A stretch of DNA of 64,000 bases. It comes from Nicotiana tabacum (Eukaryota > Streptophyta > Magnoliopsida > Solanales > Solanaceae). Numbering within the stretch: the first letter of the stretch is position 1; each line of letters begins with the position of its first letter. Under the pieces are notes generated by a model. The model did not search any database and had not been told where the DNA came from. It was given only the letters and a program-made list of their open reading frames with translations. The position numbers and the translations under genes were made by a program. The stretch is from NCBI RefSeq assembly GCF_000715075.1, contig NC_134102.1:48865348-48929347 (forward strand). Reading direction: 5' to 3'. This document shows positions 1 to 11,845 of the stretch, one piece after another.

Positions 1-3000
1 CTGGGCATCTATAGGCATAATGAAATTCTTCGTTTGGCACTTTGTTGGACTTACGAATATTGCTATACCTTATTTCGTTTATCCATCCGTATGACTTTAC
101 TGCACCTAGGTAGGTCATACTATACCATAACTCTTACTTCGATTTATCCTTACCGAGGTTTGCTACCAAACTCCAGGTTACTTTCGTTGCTTATCCCATA
201 TGTATAAATCCAAGTCCTTTAATGCTCCCTCATTACTGTTCATCTTAAGAATGACGTCCTAATCTCATCTCATAATTTGAAACTTTTATCCATTCATTGT
301 TCATTCACCTCAATATTAATCTTCAATCTACTACTGATAACTTGAAATCTCTCTCGTAATCACTAGGGCTCACATTGCATCGAGGAACATTTGAAGTGAT
401 TTTCCTTATCCACCTGGGGGCGATACTATACTTCCATAACTGTATTTCATAGCATCCCAATGTGATCTACCTTACATGGGTAAATTAATCCCGTACAATT
501 CATAAATCCCTTTCTTCAAATCATTACTCAATCGAAGGTCTTCACGATCCAAACGTCATCCTTTATCTACCACAATTACACTCTTATTCTATTATCAGGG
601 CAGCATTCCATCTCCTTTAAATGCTACTTATGATGAGTAACTCCTTTGAGTTCATTCAGGCTATATTGAGCTTTCTATAACTCCGAGAAATCATCAGCTC
701 TCTTGTTTTCACGGTCTTAATCCCGAGAACTTATTCGTTTCTAGTCACCTTCTCACTCGCCCTTTCTTGTCCTTATTCCTGTCTTCCTAAAACCTTATCA
801 CTTTACCATACTTTAGCTTGCATCCTACATATATCTATTTATACTACTCCTTCAACTTGCTTGCATCATAGATTTCCTTATGCCATTGTAGAACATCAAG
901 CGAGACATCACATCATCTCTAACTCTTCTTAACTCTCTTAATTTGCCTCCTCAATACCTAGAAACTATAGGTTGGAAGACATGCCAGTGACGACGACGCT
1001 ATCATTCCTGGATACTGAATCCCCGTGCTTCTAGCCTTTTATCCAAAGTATGGACTATTCACAACCTTCTACATTTGAGTATTTCGTACGTTGTTCACCT
1101 TTACCTTACTTACCTTAAAGTCTCACATCACATCTTCTATCTCTTTCATGACCCTCCTTCCACATAGGTATAATTCACATCCATAACATGAAGCTTTATT
1201 ATAATACTTGCACCTCTAGTGCATGCACAATCCAGTGAGATCTTCATGTTGACTTCCTATGAGGCTGATACTCTCCTGACTGGCTCTATCGTAGAGCCGT
1301 TATAGAATATGGCTATTTTACTATCTCTCTTGTACCTGTAATATTAAGAGTGATTCTACAATGTTCTCAATCATGATGTCTATAATTTTTCTGGGTCCAA
1401 TAATTAGACTCCTGATTTACTTAGTTGATGTAACTCTTTAGTCTCCTCTTCCTGGTCTTTCTGCCCCCTTGTTGCATGCATACTTAACTTATCCTAGATC
1501 CCACGCATGCCAAATTTTTTGTGCAACTCATATGGTCTCGAATACTACCTTCGATTTTTTCTCCCAGTTCATTAGCCACGGTATACCACTTTCTTTTGGA
1601 GTGCATACAATTTTTGTTGTGAGACTGCTTTTGCTTGAACATTTCTCTTTCGAGTTACTATGTTTAGGTTGAAGCCTTCTTCCTTATATCCTCAGCTAGT
1701 CTTCCATTGTAGTATTTAGGGAGGATCCTGTGACTCTTGTAAAGCTTCGAGCTTATTACACCGTATACCAGATGGAATTTTTTATGTTCTTCCTCGCCCC
1801 TAATTATCCATAGTTACTTAACTCCATACTCATGTGCTCGTACAATTGCTTCTGAACCGAAGTTTTGACAGTCTTCCCAGTGGCACTCTCTTTTATTCCC
1901 GTAATACTCATATGGTATCTTTTACTATCCCAACTCCTATCTGAATATTTCCCAAGGATCACGATGTCATATCTACGAGACTAAATTCCCCATGTTGGGG
2001 TTCACTATGTTTATCTTGCACGATCTGTTGATTTGTCTGTATCCTCTTGTCTAGCCATAACTAGGCTCTTCCTGAATCAACTACTGACTACTCGTTGGCC
2101 ATATTAATACTCTGCATAATCTTTCTTGGATTATTTCCTTTGTAACAATTACCTCTCGCACGGGCTCCTTATTTATTAATAACATCCCGGGCAGGAACCC
2201 TTACTTCCTTTCCTTGACGTCGTGTTTGCATAATGTTATGGAATTGTAGCATATCTGTAGGATTTGAATAAGTGCAATCTCATCCCTTCTCATTTTTATC
2301 GCATTCTTCCTTTACCATTCCATACTTATTAGAACCACTTAATTCTGACTTAATGTCACATCCCTCCATATTCCCCTTTTAGGGGAGTACTAAGATTTAG
2401 TGCTACGACGATCTTCCTATAGATGTCTTACCTCTTCATCCTTGGCATCTTTTCAGATCATCGATAACCCTTACTCACCTTGCTGTAATCCTTCTGTACC
2501 AAGGATAACAGAATTCCTTACTCACGAGGGTGACACTTAGTGTAACCGGCACATACAGTCCCTTAAGCTTAACTTTGCTCACCTTGCTTGCTTTAGGGAA
2601 GCGTCTTCCTGAATGACCTTTAAAGGGTATTCTTCTGTCCTCCATTCTATTATCGGTGACACTCAATCTCTGAAATTCTCATGATGCCGACTATTACTCA
2701 GTCCCTAGTTCATGTTTAGTTTACCTTGTTCATCAGTCCATACTGATTTCCATTACTCTGGGGTCTAATATTTCCTTCTGGTAGTCACGTTGGCGTCACA
2801 AATGTATTTCTCGAAATGAGGCTATGACTTTATGGCCTACACTATTTTGTTGTCTCAAGGCCTGTCACCTCTCGTCTTTTCCTTCACTTGAATATAGACT
2901 CTGTAATACTGTCATCTTTTGATCTACCGTTGTCATCCATGTATCATATCTTACTCATAATGCTTCATTAACTCTTTTCTTATTTCCCTCTAACATTTAT

Positions 3001-3965
3001 GTCTATCGCTTTATTATGAAAACTCGAATAAGACATTATTTTGTTCTTAGCTCCCCTTTGCTCCATCTAGTGGCTTTTCGGGTTGCTTAACGTTCTCGCT
3101 CTATTAGGGACGCAAGCCACACTAAGGTAATATTTATTCCTTCCAAGCTTTCAGTGCCTATCTTCTGAAATATTTTTTTTTATCATTCTAGCATTCACAT
3201 CTAATTGTAATATTCTATAGTGTACCATCTGGGTGCCTCACAATGAGATCTATTAGCACCTCTATAATATTCTTCGAAAATGCCAACTAACACAAACAAT
3301 CCATCCACCATTTTGGGTTACTCTAACCCCAGCGGGATCCTGATATCCCGTCCTTTTCTTAAACTACACCTGTTAGCCCCCAATAGGGTATAACTGAGAT
3401 GGGTGTGGCCAATTATACATACCTCTCTTATTGTTAAAGGTAACTCAAAAGGCTTATATTCCTCTGCCTGAATTGTAAATACTAATAATCTTCATTAGCT
3501 GGGCGTCTCGTACCCTTCTTCCTCTTGCTTCTTTTACTTGTTAAAACTTGTATCTATCGTATGAATCTCTCATTGCCTTTCACCATAGGGGTGGATAGAT
3601 ATTCCTGCCTTAGGGCTCCTTATCAAAAGGCTTACACGTCTTAGTACACACATGATCTGTTGAAGACCTTACATTTATCCATCATAAGCGTCATGCAAAA
3701 TCGAGTTCCTCTGACTCAACTCTTTCACAGCAACATGCAATCTCTTACCAACCGTCTTTCTATATTTAGGCATCGTCGTATTATGAATAACATAGAGTTT
3801 AGGAAATTGAGTTCCTACAACTGAGCTCTACCACATGATCTAGAGTAAGAAGAAAGAGTGATAGCCCTAAATGCCCTGTAGACTCCTGCGTATAAGTGTG
3901 GTACACAACACACCCATAAACAAGACTCTACTAGAAACAACTTGTAGACTCCCTAGTACAGAATT
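1..3965 (-). mobile_element. Interior of a minus-oriented LTR retrotransposon, no recognisable coding, runs off left edge
   Basis: This stretch lies directly 5' (on the plus strand) of a primer-binding site and an LTR that both read on the minus strand, so it is the 5' part of the interior of a minus-strand element. I found no gag, protease or RT motif on either strand; the longest open frames are about 60 codons and look random. A CAAGACTCTACTAG motif at 3921-3934 recurs at the same place next to two other PBS sites in the window (30447, 39815), which supports the leader assignment. It may be a large non-autonomous (LARD-type) element or a heavily decayed chromovirus. The far LTR is outside the window. 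Confidence 0.55.
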
Positions 3966-3977
3966 GCTCTAATACCA
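3966..3977 (-). other. Primer-binding site, initiator Met tRNA type
   Basis: On the minus strand this reads TGGTATTAGAGC, one base from the usual plant Ty3/gypsy PBS TGGTATCAGAGC, which pairs with the 3' end of initiator methionine tRNA. It sits a few bases from the LTR start at 3982, and this fixes the element's orientation as minus. Confidence 0.75.
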
Positions 3978-3981
3978 CTTT

Positions 3982-4773
3982 TATCACGACCCAAACCTAT
4001 GGGCCGCGACGGGCACCTGATACCTTACTCAACTGAGTACCAACATAGCATATCATTCTTATCGTACCTTAATTTGCAAATGGGCCAAATGAGCCATCAT
4101 GGGCTAACCAGAATGAACATGGGGGAGTACTCCATATAGGACGACCCAACCTGATATAAAAACTTACACATGTGACATATGAGCCTAAAGGGCTAACATA
4201 ATCATTTGTGAACTCAAAACATAGGTCGACAAGGCCATACAAGTATCCGTACACATGGCATCTGTCTACAAGCCTCTAAGTATCATAAAGGTCGGGACTG
4301 AGCCTCACCATACCAATCAATAAATATCCTAATTATACTGACCAAATAAGCAACTCCAGAGCAAATGGAGCGCACCAACATCTTCCGCTGAGTTAATAGC
4401 CTACTTGGAGGACTCTCGACCTGTCTATCGGGACCTACGGGCATGAAACGCAGCATCCCCCGGCAAAGGGACATCAGTACAAATAATGTACCGAGTTTGT
4501 AAGGAATGAAAATCAGTAAATAATAGACATGAGGGAAACATGGAGTAAAAGACTCAACATGTATGTCTGAATAGCTCTGTAAATCATTTCATATTTATAA
4601 TGTCATGCATATGCGTATAAATGTCATACCATGCATAGGTATATGTGTTCATAACATCATCAAGCCTCTGAGGGCATCCCATCATATCATTTCGGCCACT
4701 ATGGGCAAATCATCAACGTATACCAGTTGATCAGGTGGTGGTGCGTATATAACGCCGTAACCTTTCCCATATC

Positions 4774-4870
<97 letters not shown>

Positions 4871-5910
4871 GCCATCTGGTCATGGGTCAATGTGCATGTA
4901 TAAATGCATGAATTGCATATGAAATACGTTAATAAAATCTCTCGGTATGTCATAAGACCATTATGCCTCTTATTAATATCATGAAATAAACTTTACCAAC
5001 TTACCTATTTTTGAGACCCATGAACAGATGATAAAGAAATATGACACATAGGAAATCAAGAACATAAGCATCTCTAATATTTCTATGAATAGAGTCATGT
5101 ATGGTAATTGTGCATTTGCTCATTTCGTTTGTGTCGTATGGATCATGCCAAAAGAAATAAGGGATAGCCTGAACATACCTGAGTCGATTCTCTTGAGAAA
5201 GATTACACCGTACTCCCTTAAAATTGCAAAATCTCGAGTTAATTTGAATTGTTGAAGGTCTTGGGCGTTGCTTACATGACTTTCGTTTGTAACACACAAT
5301 ATTTGCGTTTGAATCCTCATTAGATGTATATGAGAATGTGTTTGTAATTTATGTTGCTTATCTATCCATGTCTCTTAAGTTTAGAGATATGTTTTATACA
5401 TGGATTGTGCAGCCACCACATAATCCTTAATGATTTTATTCTTGCCACCTATCTTACAATGACTTAAGAGTCATAAGATTTAGAGGCTGTCACGTTTCTG
5501 GGCCTTTTAGGCCTTATCCCAATCATAATTATTTACTAATTTATCTTATAAATCTCCCACTTACCGATAATTACCCAATTATCCACATAATTAAGAATTC
5601 TCTCAAATTACTTAAAAATGCTACTCACTTTTAACACACTTTATACACCTTGCTATCATGGTCATGTGGAACCTTGTATGGCACTAGTCTATAAATACGG
5701 GGTATTATAGCTTGGACTGTATTTTACCTCAAAATGTCAACTTTGACGAAACTCATTTTCTTTGATTTGCTTACCCTCACACCTTCACGAATTTACTTAT
5801 CACTTGTTTGAAATAACTTAATACTTATAACCTCAAAAATAATCTTATTTTCGAGCTTATATCAATTTACTCATGGTGTACTTTCATGTACGAAAACATG
5901 GGGTGTAACA
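3982..5910 (-). repeat. 5' LTR of the minus-oriented element
   Basis: On the plus strand the LTR begins with a degenerate TATCACGACCC (family form TGTCACGACCC) and ends GGGGTGTAACA. The same family recurs as a solo LTR at 34266-35893, sharing for example the block around 4375-4450 and 34635-34710. The LTR interrupts a chromovirus integrase frame: coding resumes at once at 5911. Because the PBS abuts its left end, this is an LTR with its interior attached, and the matching target duplication would be beyond the left window edge. It carries a long TA microsatellite that the 34266 copy lacks. Confidence 0.8.
4776..4868. repeat. (AT)n microsatellite, about 93 bp
   Basis: An uninterrupted run of about 46 AT dinucleotides inside the LTR. 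The sister LTR at 34266-35893 lacks this segment and its flanks, so the tract is in a part of the LTR that varies between copies. Confidence 0.97.
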
Positions 5911-6980
5911 TCAGAGATTGGAGATACCGGAGTGGAAGTGGGAGCTCATCACTATGGATTTTGTGGTAGGCTTACCACAGACCTTGAAGAGATACGACGC
6001 AGTTTGGGTTATTGTGGACCGGTTGACTAAGTCTGAACACTTTATTCCAGTGGTGACTTCCTATTCCATAGAGTCGTTGGCTCAGATCTACATCAGTTCA
6101 CATCGCAGTTTTGGAGAGTAGTGTAGTGAGAGTTGTGCACTCGGGTTGAATTGAGTATAGCATTCCATCCTCAGATGGACGAACAGTCCGAGCGCACTAT
6201 TTAAGTCTTGTCGGATATGTTACGAGCCTATGTTATAGATTTTGTAGGTTCGTGGGATCATTTTCTTCCATTAGCATAGTTGCCCTACAACAATAGCTTC
6301 CAGTTGAGTATTCAGATGGCTCTTTATGAGGCCTTGTATGGGAGGAGATGTCGTTCTCCGATTGGTTAGTTTGAGCTTGGGGAGGCTAGGTTATTGGGCA
6401 CTGATTTAGTCTGTGATGCCTTGGAGAAGGTGAAGGTGATACAGGAGCGACTTCGTACAACACAGTCCAGGAAGAATATTTATGCTGATAGGAAGGTTCG
6501 TGATGTTACATTTATGGTGGGTGAGAAGGTTTTCCTCAGAATTTCACCCATGGAGGGCGTGATGAGGTTCGGAAGAAGGGCAAGTTGAGCCCTCGGTATA
6601 TATTTGTCCTTTAGAGGTTCTTGAGTGAGTTGGAGAGGTGGCTTACAGACTTGCATAACCACCTAGTCTATTAGGTGTTCACCTAGTGTTTCATGTTTCT
6701 ATGCTATGGAAGTATTTTTGGGGACCTGTCATATATTTTGGAATTCAGCACTGTACATCTAGATGGGGATTTGACTTATGATGTGGAGCCGGTGGCCAAT
6801 TTGGACTGGCAGGTTCAGAACTTTTGGTCAAAGAATATAGCATCAGTGAAAGTTCGTTGGAGAGATCAGCCGGTCAAGGAGGCTACTTGGGAGGATGAGC
6901 AGGAGATGCGGAGCAGATATCCACACATATTTGGGACTCCAAGTACGATTCTAGACCTATTCGAGGACGAACGTTTGTTT
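5911..6980 (+). pseudogene. Chromovirus integrase with C-terminal chromodomain, broken
   Basis: Frames show IPEWKWELITMDFVVGLP and VWVIVDRLTKSEHF of the Ty3/gypsy integrase core, then (other frames) AFHPQMDEQSER, YEALYGRRCRSPIG and ADRKVRDVTFMVGEKVFLRI. The C-terminal chromodomain follows from about 6830: SVKVRWRDQPVKEATWEDE. This order is typical of Tekay/Del chromoviruses, where the chromodomain guides insertion to chromatin. About 30 codons around the second catalytic Asp region are missing near 6085-6110 (IYI jumps straight to the FTSQFW region), and there are several stops, so it cannot be active. The 5' part of the element was separated by insertion of the LTR ending at 5910. A polypurine tract and LTR start follow. 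Confidence 0.85.
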
Positions 6981-6992
6981 AAGAGAGGAGAA
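6960..6992 (+). other. 3'-end hairpin (TTCG-AGGA-CGAA) and polypurine tract
   Basis: TTCG AGGA CGAA at 6960-6971 can form a four-base stem with an AGGA loop. It is followed by the purine-rich run AAGAGAGGAGAA at 6981-6992, directly before the LTR start TGTAAAACTCGG. The run is placed as the plus-strand primer (PPT). The hairpin matches those before three other LTR starts in the window. Confidence 0.7.
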
Positions 6993-7405
6993 TGTAAAAC
7001 TCGGAAAGTCATTTCGTGTATTGTAGACTCATTCCCCTACTTATTGCCTCTTGTATGTTCATTTGTCATTTTGTGACTTTCCGAGAGGGTTGGATTGGTT
7101 TCGGTGATGTTTCAGAGTGAATTGGGACACTTAGTCCCCAGGTTGGAAGCTTAAGTTGGAAGAGTTGGCTGGAGTTTAACTTTTGTGTAGACGACTCTGA
7201 AATTGAGTTTTGATGGTTCTGATAGCTTCGTATGGTGATTTTGGACTTAGGGGTATGTCCGGATATTGATTTGGTTGTCTGTAGGTTGGTTTGAGGCTTT
7301 TTGGCGAAAGTTGAAAAGTTGAAGGGTTGGAAGGTTGAGAGGTTTGACCAAGAGTTGACTTTGTTGATATCGGGTTTGGATTTTGGTTTTGGGAGTTGGA
7401 GTAGG
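6993..7405 (+). repeat. 3' LTR fragment of the chromovirus
   Basis: Starts TGTAAAACTCGG right after the polypurine tract; the family form is TGTAACACCCGG. Its text reappears in reverse orientation at about 61850-62220 (for example CCCGATATCAACAAAGTCAA on the plus strand there), so both belong to one LTR family. It stops near 7405, where Athila-like pol coding begins with no LTR end, which marks a rearrangement or deletion junction. The open frames on both strands here are LTR sequence, not genes. Confidence 0.75.
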
Positions 7406-7995
7406 TGCATTGTGTCATCTGGATGCATGTGTTTACATCAAAAGAATGATCAATTTTGAACTTCTATATAGACCAACTGGGCCACCCCCCAAGCCGTCTA
7501 TCAAAGAAGCTCCTAAATTGGAACTCAAGCCCTTACCCTCTCATCTTCATTATGCATATTTGGGTGTTGATGAAACTTTACTTGTTGTATCTTCTGAGTT
7601 ATATGTTTTGAGGAAAGAAAAGCTACTTCGCATGCTTAGAGGGCACAAGCAGGCGATTGGATGGACCATGGATAACACTCGTGGTATTAGCCCAGCATTT
7701 TACCTGCATAAAATTCTCATGGAGGATGGGCACAAACCAAGTGTGGAAGACCAATGCTGCTTGAATCCAGTCATGAAGGAAGTGGTAAGAAAGGAAGTCA
7801 TAAAGTGGCTCGATGCAGGTATTATCTTTCCCATCTCTGATAGCAAGTGGGTAAGTCCAGTACAATGTGTGCCTAAGAAGGGTGGAATGGTGGTGGTCAT
7901 AAATAATAATAATTAATTAATCCAAACTAGGGCTGTCACCAGTTGGAGAATTTGCATTGATTACTGGAAACTGAATAATTCTACTAGAAACTATC
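7406..7995 (+). pseudogene. Athila-like pol: N-terminal part of reverse transcriptase
   Basis: From about 7480 the frame reads PPPKPSIKEAPKLELKPLPS, the linker before RT in Athila elements, then HKQAIGWTMDNTRGISPAF and KWVSPVQCVPKKGG of the RT fingers. After a short low-complexity AATAATAATT insertion that brings a stop near 7914, RT resumes with WRICIDYWKLNNSTRNYH. The frame is cut at 8000 by a solo LTR and continues after it with a 5-bp target duplication. No gag, protease or 5' LTR of this element is present upstream, so it is 5'-truncated at about 7405. Confidence 0.88.
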
Positions 7996-8704
7996 ACTTC
8001 TGTCACGCCCCGACCTCGGGGAGAGCGGGCGGCGCTCAACCGAGATGACCCGGCCGAGCAAGCCTTCTAGATTTCCTTCTACCCAACACACCCATAAATA
8101 AAGAGAAGGTAAACTTCATTAATTAAAACCAAGAGGGTTCATGAACAACACTAATTCCATCACCATTAGTTACTTTATTTATAAAGTCTCAAAATACATA
8201 CAGTTTCATAGTTGAAGTGGAATATATAATACACATACGACATTACTATCTTGACCTTTCAAATACCAATACACAACCCCCTCCATATCTACGGAGCCTC
8301 TAATAGATACAAAAGAGTATAATGATAGTGCAGGCAATAAAGCTCCGGCTATACCTCAAAACATAATACACATACAACAAAAGATGCACGACCCCGAAAT
8401 GAAGTGGGGCTCACCAAGCCAACTGGGAAGAGAGTGTACCGCTATCACTGGTCAATGCCCTCCCCTGTGGAACCACCTGCATCTATTAAAGATGCAGTGC
8501 CCCTGAAAACAGGGATGTTAGTACATGTCGAATAGTACTAGTATGAAAACTAAACACCTATGCAAGAACTTGGAAATACAACATGAATATGATGAATCAT
8601 GGTAACAATAGAAGTCTTAGTTACCAATTAAAGCCATAGTAAATTTATTAAGAGCTTTCAATAACATTTATAAATTCTTAAGTCTGGGATCCTCTACAAC
8701 TACC

Positions 8705-8985
8705 TTTACACAAAGTGGCCATGCCGCCTCACCCCAACGTATGCGGGTGGAGGTGCAATCACAATACCAGAAACTCTACACAAAGCGGCCCTGCCGCCTC
8801 ACCCCAATATATGCGGGTGGAGATGTATTCACAATGCCACAAACTCTACACAAAGCGGCCCTGCTGCCTCACCCCAATGTATGCAGGTTGAGGTGTATTC
8901 ACAATATCACAACTTTACATAAAGTGAACCCGCCGCCTCACCCCAGTGTATACGGGTGGAGGTGTATTCACAATGCCACATTTCA
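8705..8985. repeat. LTR minisatellite, 70-bp period, four copies
   Basis: Copies of a unit containing ACAAAGCGGCCCTGCCGCCT and ATGCGGGTGGAGGTG start at about 8711, 8781, 8851 and 8920, a period of 70 bp. The same unit, reverse-complemented, forms arrays in the solo LTRs at 50014 and 57171. The apparent ORF across it is an artefact of the period. Confidence 0.9.
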
Positions 8986-9894
8986 AATTCCCAAAATGAT
9001 AATAGTTTGTACAAAAGAGTTCCCTTTTAAATTAACCATTTGGCGCCTTTGGCCTTAGCAAGTGTAGGTTCATAAGGTTTCATCATGTGAGAAATAAGTG
9101 TTTAATCACATTGATTTCATACAAGATCTTCTTCCCAAAAGGGGTATAACATAATTAAGTCAAAAATAGAGAATCATTAACACACGAGGGTTCTAACACG
9201 TTATGCCAATCGGCAATCAATTTTACTAGTTTGAATACCCCACATCAATAGCGTTTCAAGTTCGACTACACGTGATAGAATTTTACAAGGATTCAGGAAT
9301 TTCGATACTAGAAGAATATTTTAGCCTTCATACCTCGCTTTGAGCTTTCCTTAATTCACTACACAGTTCGGAAAATCCTATCTACTTCAATCTATTTTGA
9401 GACATAACAAATTGAACACAATTTAGGAAGATATTCATGGTTTCAGCTCATTTGAGCATTTTATCAAACACTAGGTGTGCGAATTTGATTACAAGGTTGT
9501 TCAACAAGATTTCCTTCACTCCACAACTAATTCAATACCAAGCGTTTACTCATACTAGTTCAATTACCTCCCCAGCATCCTCATAGCTACATGCATGCAT
9601 AAATAACAACTCTCATACCCAAGAATCATACTCCCAATTACCCATCTTCTACCTAAACTCAAAATTGAAGACTAGGGTTAGAACCTTACCTCTTGGATGA
9701 AAATCTTGTGAGATTTCTTGTTGAATTCCAAAGCTTGGACAAGATGTTGATGAACAAAGTACTTGGGGCTTACTTCTCTCTCTATAGAATACTCCCCTCT
9801 TCTCTCTAAAATGATAGGTTTTTGCCTTCAAAATGAGCCCCAAGGGCTTTTAATCAAAATATGGTCGGGTCAAAAAATTAGAAAAATGAAGCCC

Positions 9895-10195
9895 CGACAT
9901 AGATCTGCAGTCCGCATAATGGCCCTCCGGAACTGGGCACTTTTGCCTCACTCTGCGACCAGTCTGCGGTCAGTAGACCAATTCTGCAGTCGCATAATGT
10001 GCCACAGAAGTCCCCTCTGGAAATTTTCATGCTGGATCTGCGATGGGTTGTACGGTCCGTGAAATAATTATACGGCCGCATACTGGACCGCATAATGGTC
10101 CGAAAATTTGCCCAGATTTCTGCTTCAGTCTGCGGCAGATCTGCGGTCCATAGATCATTTCTGCGGCCGTAGAATGGACCGCAGAAATGCCCTAC
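9895..10195. repeat. Cluster of palindromic CTGCGGTC / GACCGCAG words in the LTR
   Basis: Short GC-rich words recur in both orientations, such as TCTGCGGTC, TCTGCGGCC, GACCGCAGA, GGACCGCATAATGG. They can pair with each other in many ways. The cluster lies within about 430 bp of the TTACA end, which is the upstream (U3) end if the LTR reads on the minus strand. Confidence 0.75.
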
Positions 10196-10329
10196 ACTTC
10201 CAAAAAATTTCTTCAACTCCCCAACGCATTGTTCAACCCAAAAAATCTGAACCGTGTCAACGCATAAGTCTATCTCGGTATCACGAAACCCCGAATTTTG
10301 GGTGAAATTTTTCTGGACCTTACAACTTC

Positions 10330-11300
10330 CCCCTTCATTTTATTGATCAGATGCTAGATAGGTTGGCCGGACAAGACTACTATTATTTCCTTGAAGTATA
10401 TTTCGTTTATAACCAGATCTCAATTACATCAGAGGACCAAAAGAAGACCATCTTCACTTATCCTTATGGCACTTATGCTTTTAAGTGAATGCCATTTGGG
10501 TTGTGCAATGCACCTCGGACTTTTCAAAGGTGCATGATGGCAATCTTCACTGATATGGTAGAAAAAATTGTTGAAGTATTTATGGATGATTTTTCAGTCT
10601 TCAGGCCATCTTTTGATGAATGCTTAACGAATTTGAGTAAAGTGCTTGCCAGGCGTGAAGAGACGAAATTAGTGTTGAACTGGAAGAAGTGCCATTTTAT
10701 GGTACGAGAGGGAATTGTACTCGGGCACAAGGTGTCCAAAGATGAGTTGGAGGTGGATAAGGCAAAGGTGGATGCAGTTGAAAAACTATCACCTCCAATC
10801 TCTGTCAAAGGAGTCAGAAGCTTTTTGGGACATGCAGGTTTCTATCGTAGGTTCATTAAAGATTTCTCTAAAATTTTTGCTCCCTTGTGTAGTTTGCTTG
10901 AGAAGGAGATGCCTTTCAAGTTTGATGAACACTTCTTTAAGGCGTATAAGGAGTTGAAAAAAAGATTGGTGACTGCACCAATTATCACCGCCCCAGACTG
11001 GCCGTTTGACAAATTTAGGGCCTACATGGTGGGAACTAAAGTCGTCGTCTACATAGACCATGTAGCCGTCAGGTATTTATTTAAGAAAAAGGATGCTAAG
11101 CCTAGACTAATTCGTTAGGTTCTTCTCTTGCTAGAATTTGACGTGGAAATTGAAGATTGAAAAGGGACAGAAAATAAGGTGGCAAAACATTTGTCGCGCT
11201 TGGAAACTCACGCACATGTTGAGGAAGGGGACAAAATTCAGGGAAGTTTTCCTAACGAGCAATTGCTAGCCATCACAGCAATTGGAGAAGACAGTGAGTG
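10330..11300 (+). pseudogene. Athila-like pol continued: RT palm/thumb and partial RNase H
   Basis: Coding resumes after the solo LTR: MLDRLAGQDYYYF, a stop, then MPFGLCNAPRTFQRCM and VFMDDFSVFRPSFDECL. MDDFS carries the catalytic DD pair of RT. The thumb/connection follows (KCHFMVREGIVLGHKVSKDEL, FLGHAGFYRRFIKDFSKI). At about 11000 APDW joins straight to FDKFRAYMVGTKVVVY, so about 50 codons of RNase H with its first acidic residues are missing. The RNase H end (VRYLFKKKDAKPRLIRW) is followed by a frame stop and then VAKHLSRLE. Non-functional. Confidence 0.9.
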
Positions 11301-11309
11301 CAAGTAGGA

Positions 11310-11845
11310 AGGATTGAGCTAGCAATCTAGATGATGCTCTATGGGCATATCACACTTCACACAAAACTCCAATTAGCGCTTCACCATACAGGTTAGTATA
11401 TGGAAAGGCTTGTCACTTGCCTATTGAGCTTGAGCACAGGGCATATTGGGAAATCAAGAAGCTCAACATTGATATGGATCGAGCTGGGGAAAAATGGATG
11501 TCGCAACTAAATGAGCTCGAAGAGTTTCGACTGCACGCATATAATAATGCGAAGTTGTATAAAGAGAAAACAAAGAGATGGCATGACAAATACATCTTTC
11601 GTCATGAGTTCGAACCTGGTCAAGCTATTCTATTGTTCAATTCTAGGTTGAAGCTCTTTCTTAGGAAGCTCAAGTCTAGATGGTCGGGTTTATTTGAAGT
11701 AGTGTTGGTTACGAAGCAAGGAGTTGTTGAGCTAAAGGATCCCGAAAGCAATGGCACATTTTTAGTCAATGGGCAGAGAGTGAAACATTCTTGGGGTGGT
11801 GGCTTTCATCTTCATAAAACTTTGATAGAATTGGTGGATGCGTGA
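11310..11845 (+). pseudogene. Athila-like integrase, C-terminal remnant
   Basis: From about 11318 the frame gives [17 protein letters not shown] and [20 protein letters not shown], then a long open stretch of 142 codons ending [17 protein letters not shown]. This is the end of the integrase core and the C-terminal domain of Athila integrase. The zinc-binding HHCC part and the first catalytic Asp residues are absent, so about half of integrase was deleted between RNase H and here. The ORF ends with TGA at 11843. Confidence 0.88.

Larger units (their letters stand above)
8001..10324 (-). mobile_element. Solo LTR, 2324 bp, inserted in Athila RT
   Basis: Plus-strand ends are TGTCACGCCCC and ...GGACCTTACA, flanked by the direct repeat acttc at 7996-8000 and 10325-10329. 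Removing the LTR and one acttc restores the RT reading frame (RNYHFP, then FIDQMLDRLAG). By analogy with LTRs here whose PBS is visible, the transcriptional direction is minus. The same family, in opposite orientation, forms the solo LTRs at 50014 and 57171. No interior remains, the signature of LTR-LTR recombination. Confidence 0.93.

Noticed and set aside
4699..4953. Minus-strand ORF with a long Tyr-Ile repeat
   Set aside because: It is only the translation of the AT microsatellite.
7066..7428. Two long minus-strand frames in the LTR fragment (and matching plus-strand frames at 61834-62178)
   Set aside because: Similarity between them is LTR homology; amino-acid composition (S, T, P, N, Q) reflects LTR base composition and there is no domain.
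8741..9058. ORFs over minisatellites (also 44750-45094, 51172-51724 and 58505-58831)
   Set aside because: Repeat units of a length that avoids stops give open frames in several phases; there is no domain and they lie inside LTRs.
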